Part shown: positions 1 to 6,902 of the stretch, in pieces
How the letters are laid out: every line of letters begins with the position of its first letter
How positions within the stretch are numbered: the first letter of the stretch is position 1
Assembly (NCBI GenBank): GCA_030625965.1
Contig: DAOUPV010000012.1
Location: 1-42,777, forward strand
DNA from: Clostridia bacterium
Lineage (GTDB): Bacteria; Bacillota; TC1; UBA5767
Length of the DNA stretch: 42,777 nt
Reading direction: 5' to 3'
The notes under the pieces: generated by a model
Told to the model about the DNA's origin: nothing
Seen by the model: the letters and a program-made list of their open reading frames with translations, nothing else
Database searches by the model: none
Position numbers and translations under genes: made by a program

Positions 1-140
1 GGATTCAGCGGATAAGGCCACCCTGCAATAGCCAGGGCGAAAGTTAAATGGCAAACTCCTTGCGAAGTTCGTTCCGCTACAAGCGGGACGTTCGGAATCC
101 CCCACTTCAAGTCCTTATGGATTAAGTGGTGGGTAGTTCA
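1..140 (+). mobile_element. Right end of an IS200/IS605-type element with probable omega-RNA 3' part
   Basis: This stretch has no coding frame of useful length and is full of stem-loops. One is an 8-bp hairpin at 69-89 (CGTTCCGC / GCGGGACG). The other is a terminal hairpin at 99-134 (CCCCCACTT / AAGTGGTGGG), followed by TAGTTCA. That layout, with a GC-rich last hairpin followed by a short TTCA-type end, is what I know from right ends of IS605-family elements. There the same bases form the 3' end of the TnpB guide RNA (omega RNA). The tnpB gene itself would lie left of the window. The family call rests on memory of such ends and was not checked. An unrelated structured RNA is the alternative. 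Confidence 0.5.
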
Positions 141-488
141 ATGGATGACAACTTGGAGCAGGAAGAACATGTTCCTAATAAGGAAGCGGCCTCGGCCGAA
201 TCGGTTTTGACGATCAGCTTTATCCAGAATCTCGTCAAGAGAAAAGGCCACATTGCGGGATATGTCGTTGCAGGATACGCGGCGTTGGTGTTTTTGCTGT
301 CTAGGGCAGCGCATTACGGATTCAAGATGATACTGACACCTCCGGAGGGATTCGGCATAACCTTGGATAATCTGCCGCCACAAATGAAATTTCCTATGCT
401 CTTCGCGAATGTCATTAGCATGGTTGCTGCAATCGTATTAATTGCCGGTATAGCCGGCGCCATCTATTTGAAACGAAGAAACGGATAA
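141..488 (+). CDS. Small two-helix membrane protein, unknown function
   Basis: The product is a 115-residue protein starting at ATG 141; an in-frame GTG at 126 would add five residues encoded by the IS end. About 30 polar, acidic residues come first. Two hydrophobic segments follow, roughly residues 38-60 and 82-108, and the protein ends in KRRNG. I do not recognise a family. The gene begins directly at the apparent end of the upstream mobile element, so its native promoter and possibly its true N-terminus may have been displaced. The only Shine-Dalgarno-like bases (GGTGGG, 129-134) belong to the element. A strong terminator follows immediately. Confidence 0.6.
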   Translation: MDDNLEQEEHVPNKEAASAESVLTISFIQNLVKRKGHIAGYVVAGYAALVFLLSRAAHYGFKMILTPPEGFGITLDNLPPQMKFPMLFANVISMVAAIVLIAGIAGAIYLKRRNG

Positions 489-528
489 AAAAAGGCTGCA
501 CCGTTGGTTGGCGGTGCAGCCTTTTTTT
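488..528. terminator. Bidirectional intrinsic terminator
   Basis: A perfect 10-bp stem GGCTGCACCG / CGGTGCAGCC (494-503 and 512-521) has an 8-base loop. It is flanked by A7 on the left and T7 on the right. It can therefore stop transcription of the plus-strand gene ending at 488 and of the minus-strand operon ending at 537. Confidence 0.9.
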
Positions 529-536
529 ATGTTTTA

Positions 537-917
537 TTATTTGTCACATACAGGATCGACTTCGCTCTGGTCCAGTGCATAGCCAATGCATTCATCAACG
601 GGGAGGACGAACATGAATCCCCGGCCGGTGTTGCTGCAGTGCTCTAGTTCCAATACCTCCCGGATGGCCGAGATTACGCGCTTCAGCTTCTCCTCGGAGC
701 GGATGACACTGATGATGGTCTTGTTGTAGGGTTTGTCCTTCTCGATCAGGTTGCGGATGCCGGCGAACACCGGGACCTCAATGTCCTTGGTCAGCAGGGT
801 CTTGCCCAACCCCACGCTGTCGATGGTGGTGGCGCCGCATTCGTTCTCATAGAAAATATCATAGATGGAATTTAGTTTCCGTGTATCGTTTAGAATTAGA
901 AAAATAGCTTTGCTCAT
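537..917 (-). CDS. PII-like (GlnB/CutA-fold) regulatory protein
   Basis: This 126-residue protein begins MSKAIFLILN and contains TGRGFMFVLPV at residues 97-107. The spacing of beta strands, the G-rich segment near residue 35 (GLGKT) and the GRGF...P motif fit the PII-like superfamily of trimeric regulators. It lacks a recognisable uridylylation T-loop, so it is not a canonical GlnB/GlnK. It lies 13 bases downstream of a cation antiporter on the same strand, with which it is almost certainly co-transcribed. The inferred role is control of that antiporter through a bound small molecule, by analogy with PII-like proteins paired with transporters (GlnK/AmtB, SbtB/SbtA). The family call is moderate and the ligand is unknown. 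Confidence 0.7.
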   Translation of the reverse strand: MSKAIFLILNDTRKLNSIYDIFYENECGATTIDSVGLGKTLLTKDIEVPVFAGIRNLIEKDKPYNKTIISVIRSEEKLKRVISAIREVLELEHCSNTGRGFMFVLPVDECIGYALDQSEVDPVCDK

Positions 918-930
918 GAGTACCTCCAGT

Positions 931-2103
931 TTACAGGTTGGTTTCGTCTGCTTTCATTATCGCATATTTTGTGGCGTAAGGGCCAATGATTTCTGTCAGT
1001 ATGGTGGTGGACAACAAGATAGTCACCACGATGGAGCCCAGCATGGTGCCCGGGAATTCCTTGCTGACAGTAATGGCCAGACCTACAGCCACCCCGACTT
1101 GGGACAGAAGACCTAAACCGATATATTTCTTTACCACTCTGGGGGAGCGGGCCAATGAGGCGCCCATGGATGCTCCTAACAGCTTTCCGGCGATACGGAA
1201 GACCAGGTACAGTAGACCAATCAGTCCGATCTGGGGCAGCAGGAATATATCCAGTCTGGCCCCGGCCAAAACAAAAAAGGCCGCGATGATGGGTGGTGAG
1301 AAGTTATCAATGTTCTCGAAGGCTTTGTGCTTATGCTTGGACAGGTTGGCGATTGTCGCACCCAGTGCCATAGCAGACAGTAACGTGGACAGCTCGAAAT
1401 GTGTTGCTACCCCTACCAGTACCAGTAGAGTGCCCACAACGTAGAGCAGAGTCTCCGAATCCCGGTTGGCGGTCTTGATCAGCAAGGACATTACGACGCC
1501 CAAGGCAATTCCCAGCAGTAGTGAGAAGAGAATCTCCGCCAATGGAAGCATGACCACTTTGTACACACTGAGTGTGGAGTGGGCGATTAGCACTTTAGCG
1601 ATGGCTGAAGCCACCGAATAGATCATCAGGCAGATCACATCATCTACGGCCACGACGCCCAAAAGCGTCGAAGTAAGAGGTCCTTTGGCGTTGAATTCCT
1701 TGAGGACCATGACTGTGGCGGCCGGTGCGGTCGCCGAGGATACCGCGCCCAGAATCAGTGCCAAGGCCAGGTCTCGGCTGACCAGGTAGGTGATACCACT
1801 CACCAGAACGAAGGCAGTTAGGGCCTCAAAGGTGGCGATGACGAAGATGGACCGTCCCATCTTCCTAAGGATTTCCACCTCCAGCTCGCTACCGATATTG
1901 AATGCGATGATACAGAGGGCGAAATCGCTGAGAAAGGACAGTGCGTCCAGCGATACCCCATTCAGGATGCGGAAACCGGAAACTCCAATTACCAGTCCTG
2001 CGATGATATAGCCCGCAACGGCGGGCATCTTAATTTTGTTCATGATTTTGCCAAATAGAGCGCCCAAGATCAGAGCGGCACCTAAAGCTAAAAAGGCGTT
2101 CAT
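931..2103 (-). CDS. CPA2-type cation:proton antiporter (Kef/NapA-like membrane domain)
   Basis: This 390-residue integral membrane protein has about 11-12 hydrophobic helices. The motif ATAPAAT near residue 125 corresponds to the broken helix of the family. An Asp pair at 154-155 (VAVDDV) matches the DD ion-binding motif of electrogenic CPA antiporters. It ends right after the membrane domain and has no TrkA-N/TrkA-C (RCK) domain such as KefB/KefC carry. The start ATG at 2103 follows AGAAGGG at good spacing. The PII-like gene follows after 13 bases, suggesting that regulation is supplied in trans. It probably exchanges Na+ or K+ for H+; the ion cannot be told from sequence. Confidence 0.88.
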   Translation of the reverse strand: MNAFLALGAALILGALFGKIMNKIKMPAVAGYIIAGLVIGVSGFRILNGVSLDALSFLSDFALCIIAFNIGSELEVEILRKMGRSIFVIATFEALTAFVLVSGITYLVSRDLALALILGAVSSATAPAATVMVLKEFNAKGPLTSTLLGVVAVDDVICLMIYSVASAIAKVLIAHSTLSVYKVVMLPLAEILFSLLLGIALGVVMSLLIKTANRDSETLLYVVGTLLVLVGVATHFELSTLLSAMALGATIANLSKHKHKAFENIDNFSPPIIAAFFVLAGARLDIFLLPQIGLIGLLYLVFRIAGKLLGASMGASLARSPRVVKKYIGLGLLSQVGVAVGLAITVSKEFPGTMLGSIVVTILLSTTILTEIIGPYATKYAIMKADETNL

Positions 2104-2133
2104 GCAAACCCTTCTTTCTGTGTCTGGAATTGA

Positions 2134-2146
2134 TCGAAATTTTCGA
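2134..2146. promoter_or_regulatory. Short inverted repeat in antiporter leader
   Basis: TCGAAA-T-TTTCGA (plus strand) is a perfect 6-1-6 dyad. It lies between the putative -10 box and the antiporter start codon. It could be an operator or chance; no regulator is identified. Confidence 0.25.
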
Positions 2147-2155
2147 ACAGTTCCT

Positions 2156-2183
2156 ATTCTATGCTTCTCATCATAGAATGCAA
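2156..2183 (-). promoter_or_regulatory. Probable promoter of the antiporter operon, overlapped by an inverted repeat
   Basis: Read on the minus strand, TTGCAT (2183-2178) is separated by 16 bases from TAGAAT (2161-2156). A perfect 8-8-8 inverted repeat, ATTCTATG / CATAGAAT, covers 2156-2179. It includes the whole -10 box and touches the -35 box, so a bound repressor would block the promoter. Confidence 0.5.
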
Positions 2184-2218
2184 GAGAAAGATGGGCATTT
2201 TACAAATTATTTCAAAAC

Positions 2219-2689
2219 TTAGGCCAGAATGGCCAAAAGCTTACGTAGATGGTTGATCAGTTTGTCTTTTACGCCATAATCCACCGGGGAGATGATCCAG
2301 TCCAATAGATGGGATTGCAGGGCATCAACCACTATCTGCCAGACGAAACCGCCAGAGAATTCCTCTCTCAGTTCACCGTTAGAGCGGGCCATGTAGGTAC
2401 ACTCGATCATGATACTGTGCAGCGGGTAGAGGTTCACATCGAAGCTTTCACCTTTGTGGTGGATGCTGAGCAGATAGATGCCGGCAATCTTTTCCTGGCC
2501 CAGCGAAGTTAGGTAGCCAAGCTCGTAATCCAGAACCGAAAATAGCGTTTCCAGATAGGAGCCCTTGTTTTTCTTTAATCCCTCATAAAAGGCGCTCAGA
2601 TCCTTGGCGTGATTCTTTATTTTTTCCATATAAACGTCCTGCTCACCCTGGCTGATGGGGCAGAACTGGATGGTATTAAAGTTTTCCAT
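2219..2689 (-). CDS. Hypothetical protein, 156 residues
   Basis: I do not recognise this protein. The start chosen is ATG 2689 because AAGGAGGAAATACC directly precedes it; a longer frame from 2842 would add 51 residues without a ribosome binding site and would overlap the next promoter. The product is soluble, begins MENFNTIQFCPISQGEQ, and has mixed helix and strand with an acidic/aromatic centre and a C-terminal amphipathic helix (KLINHLRKLLAILA). No signal peptide or membrane helix is visible. It is divergently oriented to the uracil permease and stands alone; no function can be inferred. Confidence 0.75.
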   Translation of the reverse strand: MENFNTIQFCPISQGEQDVYMEKIKNHAKDLSAFYEGLKKNKGSYLETLFSVLDYELGYLTSLGQEKIAGIYLLSIHHKGESFDVNLYPLHSIMIECTYMARSNGELREEFSGGFVWQIVVDALQSHLLDWIISPVDYGVKDKLINHLRKLLAILA

Positions 2690-2783
2690 GGTATTTCCTC
2701 CTTCTAATTGTATGCAAGGATAGTATATCCCATTATATGTTCGATGTGATAGGAAAAACGCAGTGCTGGAAGTTTTTCTCTCG

Positions 2784-2812
2784 TTGCAGTTTTGCCGTAC
2801 TTTGGGTATGCT
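2784..2812 (+). promoter_or_regulatory. Possible promoter of the uracil/xanthine permease
   Basis: TTGCAG (2784-2789) and TATGCT (2807-2812) are separated by exactly 17 bases, about 50 bases before the permease start. The match to consensus is moderate. I saw no PyrR-binding hairpin or purine riboswitch in this leader. Confidence 0.35.
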
Positions 2813-2859
2813 TGATGAGAGTATTTTTTTGAACGGATTCAATACAAGGGAGGATATAT

Positions 2860-4161
2860 ATGGAACAAAGTAAACAACTGTCCTGGGGTAAGATTACGCT
2901 GCTAGGTCTGCAACATGCCTTTACCATGTTCGGGGCCACCATTCTTGTGCCTATTTTGACAGGGCTGGATATTTCGGTCTGCCTGGTGATGGCCGGGGTG
3001 GGTACGCTGCTATTCCACCTGGTGACCAAGGGCAAGGTACCCGCTTTCCTGGGGTCTAGTTTCGCTTTCATTCCTCCGATGCTTACGGCGGCCGCACTGG
3101 CGACTGTGAAACTGGCTCCGCTACAGCTTAGCGAGGAGGCGCTGCGCTACCAGGTGATCTCCTACGTAACAGGCGGCATCGTGGTCGCAGGTCTGGTCTA
3201 TCTATTGCTGGCCGGCATGGTGGCTTTTTTCGGTGTCCGCAAGGTGATTAAGTTCTTCCCGCCGGTGGTAACAGGTCCCATCATTATCGTCATCGGACTC
3301 CGACTGGCTCCGACCGCGCTCAATATGGCCGGTGTGATGCCAGATTCGACCGATGTCCGCTGGTGGCTGGCCTTGATCAGCTTTGCTGTAGTGGCTGCCG
3401 TTTCGGTCTATGCCAAGGGCTTTTTACGCATGATTCCGGTTATGATCGGATTGACGCTTACCTATCTTGTGGCTCTTTTCAGCGGCAACGTGGATCTTAC
3501 GGGATTCCATACGGCCAGTCTGGTGGGCATGCCCCATTTCACGTTGGCCCGTTTCGATCTGAGCATCATCCTGATGGTGGCGCCGGTGGCGCTGGCCACC
3601 ATGGTTGAACATATCGGAGATGTGATGGCCATCGGAGAGACGGCTGGTCAGGATTTCGCCAAAGATCCGGGTCTTCACCGCACCTTGGTGGGTGATGGAA
3701 TTGCGACAGCGGTTTCGGCCATGCTTGGCGGACCGGCCAACACTACTTATTCCGAGAATACAGGTGTACTGGCGCTGACCAAGGTCTACGATCCCCGGGT
3801 CATGCGGATCGCGGCCGTGGTGGCCATCACGCTGGGATTCATTCCCAAGCTGAACGCCTTGATTTCCAGCATTCCCCTACCCATCATCGGCGGCATATCG
3901 GTTATCCTCTTCGGGATGATTGCTTCGGTGGGAGCCAGAAGCCTGGTGGATCACCAGGTGGACTTCTCGCAATCCAGGAACCTGATTATTGCGGCGGTCA
4001 TCATGGTGCTGGGCATCGGCCTGGACGTGATGGCTGTGAACATTGGGGGAAGCGATTACCAAATCGGAGGCATGGCTCTCGCGGCTGTCGCTGGTATCTT
4101 GCTCAACCTGGTTCTGCCTGAGGAGAATACTGATAAGGACAAAGGAATAGAAACGGCTTAG
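2860..4161 (+). CDS. Uracil/xanthine permease (NCS2 family)
   Basis: This 433-residue membrane protein has about 14 hydrophobic segments and would import a nucleobase, most likely uracil, with protons. It carries the NCS2 hallmarks: QHAFTMFGATILVP near the N-terminus, MVEHIGD with Glu250, and GGPANTTYSENTG with Glu299. The two Glu residues correspond to substrate-contacting residues of E. coli UraA, from family knowledge. The second UraA contact, a His four residues after the first Glu, is Asp254 here, as in many 'EHIGD' members. ATG 2860 follows GGGAGGATATAT. It is monocistronic, with a terminator downstream. Xanthine specificity cannot be excluded. Confidence 0.88.
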   Translation: MEQSKQLSWGKITLLGLQHAFTMFGATILVPILTGLDISVCLVMAGVGTLLFHLVTKGKVPAFLGSSFAFIPPMLTAAALATVKLAPLQLSEEALRYQVISYVTGGIVVAGLVYLLLAGMVAFFGVRKVIKFFPPVVTGPIIIVIGLRLAPTALNMAGVMPDSTDVRWWLALISFAVVAAVSVYAKGFLRMIPVMIGLTLTYLVALFSGNVDLTGFHTASLVGMPHFTLARFDLSIILMVAPVALATMVEHIGDVMAIGETAGQDFAKDPGLHRTLVGDGIATAVSAMLGGPANTTYSENTGVLALTKVYDPRVMRIAAVVAITLGFIPKLNALISSIPLPIIGGISVILFGMIASVGARSLVDHQVDFSQSRNLIIAAVIMVLGIGLDVMAVNIGGSDYQIGGMALAAVAGILLNLVLPEENTDKDKGIETA

Positions 4162-4230
4162 GTAGTCAGGTTAGTGTTTGATAGTAGGCAACAGATTAAG
4201 TAATAGTACTAGATATAGGAATAGATAACA

Positions 4231-4283
4231 GAAAACGGAAAGTGTAGGTACTGAATAAGTACCCACACTTTCCGTTTTGTTTT
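4231..4283. terminator. Intrinsic terminator, long stem, bidirectional
   Basis: A stem of about 20 bp (AAAACGGAAAGTGT / ACACTTTCCGTTTT plus AGGTACT / AGTACCC) has a 5-base loop. T-rich sequence follows on the plus strand and A-rich sequence on the other side. It separates the permease from the convergent MerR gene. Confidence 0.88.
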
Positions 4284-4300
4284 CGTCCATGATATTTGTA

Positions 4301-4876
4301 TTAGAGTTTCTTGACCGGTTGTTGGAGTTCGGTCAGATAATCATCGGGATTCTCCTGGTCCCAGGGGCCGTGCAGTTGTACCTCGCGGGCATTGCCGGCG
4401 ATGCTGTATCCCTTCTCCTCGATCCATTCGCCCAAGTAGGCGAACGCAGGGGCGATGTTTGTGTATTCGCCGGGTACCAAGAGGGATGCTGTCGTCTCTA
4501 GTGGATCCGTTCGGTAATAACGGAAGGTGCCGCTATTCTCCTTTGGTTCTATCACTTCAACCACCACTTCTACATCCACGTTTTCTTCCTTGTAGCCTTC
4601 GTCGTGGTAGGTGGCATAACAGATGGATCCGACTTCCAGCTTCTCCTTCTTAACGTACTCATCGAGCTTATACCAGAGCATGCCCTCGTCCTCGTACTGA
4701 GGGATGATCTCCCGTAGTGATACAACCTGGTAGGATGGTACACTTTTTAGTTCAACCTTATATTCCATATCTTCTTTCTCCTCCCCGATTCTGTTCATGG
4801 CGTATTTAAGACGCATGAGCTTTTCTTCCTCTGACACAAGATTCGCCTCGACTTCTGAGTGCTTCTCCACCAGCAT
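4301..4876 (-). CDS. C-terminal half of a MerR-family regulator: coiled-coil linker and GyrI-like effector domain
   Basis: This open frame of up to 191 residues starts with MLVEKHSEVEANLVSEEEKL, the dimerisation coiled coil expected after a MerR DNA-binding domain. It continues as a GyrI-like (BmrR-type) ligand-binding domain from about residue 37 (MEYKVELKSVPSYQVV) to the end. It lacks a DNA-binding domain and has no Shine-Dalgarno sequence before ATG 4876. Joined to the upstream gene by a -1 frame change at 4886-4892 it would make a regulator of about 270 residues, the usual size for this architecture. I read it as the second half of a broken or frameshifted gene. GyrI-like domains in this class bind small, often hydrophobic or cationic, drugs. 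Confidence 0.75.
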   Translation of the reverse strand: MLVEKHSEVEANLVSEEEKLMRLKYAMNRIGEEKEDMEYKVELKSVPSYQVVSLREIIPQYEDEGMLWYKLDEYVKKEKLEVGSICYATYHDEGYKEENVDVEVVVEVIEPKENSGTFRYYRTDPLETTASLLVPGEYTNIAPAFAYLGEWIEEKGYSIAGNAREVQLHGPWDQENPDDYLTELQQPVKKL

Positions 4877-5112
4877 GGTATAGACTTTTTTTGGTCGTCT
4901 GCCGTTAGCAAGCGGTGGATTTCTGCCGTTCCAAATCCCAAATCTCTGAAATAAACGATACGGAAAAGGCGTCCCATCTGTTTGGCAGAGTAATAGCGGT
5001 AGAGGCTGATCTCGTCCACAAGTGCCGGCTTGAGCAGATTTTGCTCATCGTAATAGCGTAGCATGCGTATCGATACATGAGTCAGTTTGGAAAAATCGCC
5101 GATCTTGAACAT
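4795..5112 (-). CDS. N-terminal half of a MerR-family regulator: DNA-binding domain (frameshifted)
   Basis: Residues 1-73 form a typical MerR winged helix: MFKIGDFSKLTHVSIRMLRYYDE, then LLKPALVDEISLYRYYS, then FRDLGFGTAEIHRLL. After Asp73 the codons CAA AAA AAG are followed by about 30 residues unlike the family. The expected coiled coil is in the -1 frame. GCGAGGTAGCT precedes ATG 5112. One more A in the A7 run, or a -1 ribosomal slip, restores a normal regulator. The 19-bp-spacer promoter upstream shows MerR-type autoregulation. Possible states are a recent pseudogene, a sequencing indel, or a gene expressed by frameshifting. Confidence 0.8.
   Translation of the reverse strand: MFKIGDFSKLTHVSIRMLRYYDEQNLLKPALVDEISLYRYYSAKQMGRLFRIVYFRDLGFGTAEIHRLLTADDQKKSIPCWWRSTQKSRRILCQRKKSSCVLNTP
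4885..4893 (-). other. A-AAA-AAG slippery heptamer at the MerR frame junction
   Basis: On the minus strand the zero-frame codons are CAA AAA AAG (codons 74-76 of the upstream frame). The heptamer A-AAA-AAG is therefore in the correct phase for -1 slippage, as in E. coli dnaX. After a slip the next codons are GTC TAT ACC ATG, leading straight into the downstream frame. Confidence 0.7.
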
Positions 5113-5126
5113 AGCTACCTCGCATT

Positions 5127-5146
5127 CTGGTAATCCGGATTACCAG
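5127..5146. promoter_or_regulatory. Perfect 20-bp palindrome at the MerR transcription start
   Basis: CTGGTAATCC and GGATTACCAG form an uninterrupted perfect dyad. Given the promoter at 5150-5180, the dyad spans about -3 to +17 of the transcript. It looks like an operator for a second factor or a second site for the MerR protein. Confidence 0.6.
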
Positions 5147-5149
5147 TTA

Positions 5150-5180
5150 AGCATAATGGCTCACACGGTGTGAGGGTCAA
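5150..5180 (-). promoter_or_regulatory. MerR-type promoter with 19-bp spacer and dyad operator
   Basis: Read on the minus strand, TTGACC (5180-5175) and TATGCT (5155-5150) are 19 bases apart. This over-long spacer is diagnostic of promoters activated by MerR proteins. The spacer contains the dyad CTCACAC-C-GTGTGAG. The -35 box touches the stop codon of the upstream patatin gene. Confidence 0.75.
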
Positions 5181-6583
5181 GCGGATTTTCTCTTTTTCAT
5201 TAATAATAAGAAGAGCGCCGTGATGGTATAGCGGGGTAAAGGCATAGACATCAGTGGGAACAGAGATTCTCTCTCATCAGGAGTATATTTCTCCACGATT
5301 TCGGGCAGGTAGCTATTGGCCAGAACTTTGGGGACATTTTTCTTCTTCAGGGTCTGCCACAGCCAGTTCCAGTTTTCTGTTTCTTCTTTCCTATCAGTCT
5401 GTTCCAGATGGTCGTAGGCTGATAAGGCCTCTTGAAGCAATTCGTCCAGAGTGTACTCCCTGAGACGCTCTATACCAAGTTGCTCGGCTGTAATCTCCAG
5501 CGCGGCGAAGATAAAGTTGACTTCCCCTGGTTCCGCATCCAGACCTAGGTCCTGTCTGTACTTCTCGAGATGTCGGAACAGTGTGCTTTGGGCCAGGTCG
5601 GCCTTGACCAGCCTGGTCTGGGGCAGCGTCAACAGATTGTCCAACCAAACCAGCTCCTCATCGGTGAGAGGGTTAAGCAAAGGGTTCTTGGGAACCTCTC
5701 TGGTTAGGAAATAGACGTGGCCAACCAGTTCCTGGAAAACCTTTTTGGCATCCAGGTAACCCAAGCGCATGTTCCTTTTCATTTGTTCCTTGTCAAATTG
5801 GAAGGTCGCTCCCAGATGCTCGCTGTTTTTGATATGGATCAGGTCCACGCCTTTGGTCTTGAGACTGCGGTTGATGCCCAAGCCACTCAGGTCTACAGCG
5901 ATGATATGCTTGAAGCCCTGTTCATACAGCGGGCCGACCGGGATGTTGTCGTGGAAACCGCCATCCAGATATTTGATGCCATCAATTTCGGGCAACTTGA
6001 ATACGGGTACAGAGCAGCTGGCCAGTATATGGTCCAGCAACTGTCCCTCGGGAATGGCTGCAACGTTGAAGTACTTGGGTTCGAAATTGGTCACGTCGGT
6101 GGCTGAAAGTGTATAGCCGATTCTTGAGGATCGCAGTTTTGTTTCGTCGATCAGGGTGGCCAGGAACTCCTTCAGGGGTTCCATATCGATACCACCATTC
6201 TCGAAATATTGACGGATCATGGATGGCATGTCCTTGTCGAAGACCTTCAGAAAATCGGGTCGCCAATCGTTGGGCTTTTTGGAGGCTTCCGTGGTATCTT
6301 CTTTTTCCTTTTGCTCCTTCTGTTCCACGCTCTTTAAGAGAAGGCCGATATCCAGCGAGAGCCAAGCTTCTTTGGCTTTATAGAGCTGGCCTGTTGCGAA
6401 CATGGCTCCGTTGACAGAACCGATGGAGGTGCCGGCTACAGCGCCGATGGGGATCTTGGCTTCTGCCAGATACTCCCAGACGCCAATCTCATAGCTACCT
6501 TTGGTGCCGCCTCCGCCCAGGGCCAGACCGTAGACGATGGAATCCGTCTTTATTATTTTCTTTTGGGTGAAATAGGTTTTCAT
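5177..6583 (-). CDS. Patatin-like phospholipase / acyl hydrolase
   Basis: This 468-residue protein has an N-terminal patatin domain. The oxyanion-hole loop GGGGTKG is at 23-29, the nucleophile elbow GTSIG with Ser53 at 51-55, and the DGG motif with catalytic Asp207 at 207-209. It would hydrolyse acyl chains of lipids. A charged K/E-rich insertion lies at about residues 85-105, and a helical C-terminal region of about 200 residues follows the catalytic domain. No signal peptide is present, so it should act in the cytoplasm or at the inner membrane face. GGAGAACAACC precedes ATG 6583. It is followed on the same strand by the MerR gene, which has its own promoter. Confidence 0.88.
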   Translation of the reverse strand: MKTYFTQKKIIKTDSIVYGLALGGGGTKGSYEIGVWEYLAEAKIPIGAVAGTSIGSVNGAMFATGQLYKAKEAWLSLDIGLLLKSVEQKEQKEKEDTTEASKKPNDWRPDFLKVFDKDMPSMIRQYFENGGIDMEPLKEFLATLIDETKLRSSRIGYTLSATDVTNFEPKYFNVAAIPEGQLLDHILASCSVPVFKLPEIDGIKYLDGGFHDNIPVGPLYEQGFKHIIAVDLSGLGINRSLKTKGVDLIHIKNSEHLGATFQFDKEQMKRNMRLGYLDAKKVFQELVGHVYFLTREVPKNPLLNPLTDEELVWLDNLLTLPQTRLVKADLAQSTLFRHLEKYRQDLGLDAEPGEVNFIFAALEITAEQLGIERLREYTLDELLQEALSAYDHLEQTDRKEETENWNWLWQTLKKKNVPKVLANSYLPEIVEKYTPDERESLFPLMSMPLPRYTITALFLLLMKKRKSA

Positions 6584-6711
6584 GGTTGTTCTCCATAACT
6601 ATAGTTTACTATATGGCTAGTATATCATAATAGGGTGATCAAGGGTGAAACCGTCAGCTTGATGGTCAGTTGTGTTGTGGAGCTAGAGGTGACACCCGTA
6701 GAGGAAAGCCA

Positions 6712-6888
6712 ATGGCTACATTGGAGTTTTACTCACCAATAGAGAAAAATAGGGATTTACAGGATGACTTAGCACATGACACACATACAGGCTACATGAC
6801 CATTATTTTACAATTGGGTGAACATTGGGTGAAAGCATGGAGTTGGCACTCTGCAAGTGTTAGAATAAAAGTTAATGAAGTAATATGA
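6712..6888 (+). CDS. Possible small protein of 58 residues
   Basis: ATG 6712 is preceded by AGAGGAAAGCC, a reasonable ribosome binding site. The frame ends at 6888, 15 bases before the next gene. The product (MATLEFYSPIEKNRDLQDDL...) has no feature I recognise. It could equally be a chance frame in the leader of the yibE/F operon. A direct repeat, TTGGGTGAA, occurs twice within it at about 6815-6835. Apart from this frame, 6584-6902 shows no other clear feature. Confidence 0.3.
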   Translation: MATLEFYSPIEKNRDLQDDLAHDTHTGYMTIILQLGEHWVKAWSWHSASVRIKVNEVI

Positions 6889-6902
6889 AGGAGAAGGAAT
6901 AC

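Noticed and set aside
2690-2842. N-terminal extension of 51 residues for the gene at 2219-2689
   Set aside because: It lacks a ribosome binding site, is basic and low-complexity, and would cover the permease promoter; ATG 2689 has a strong site.
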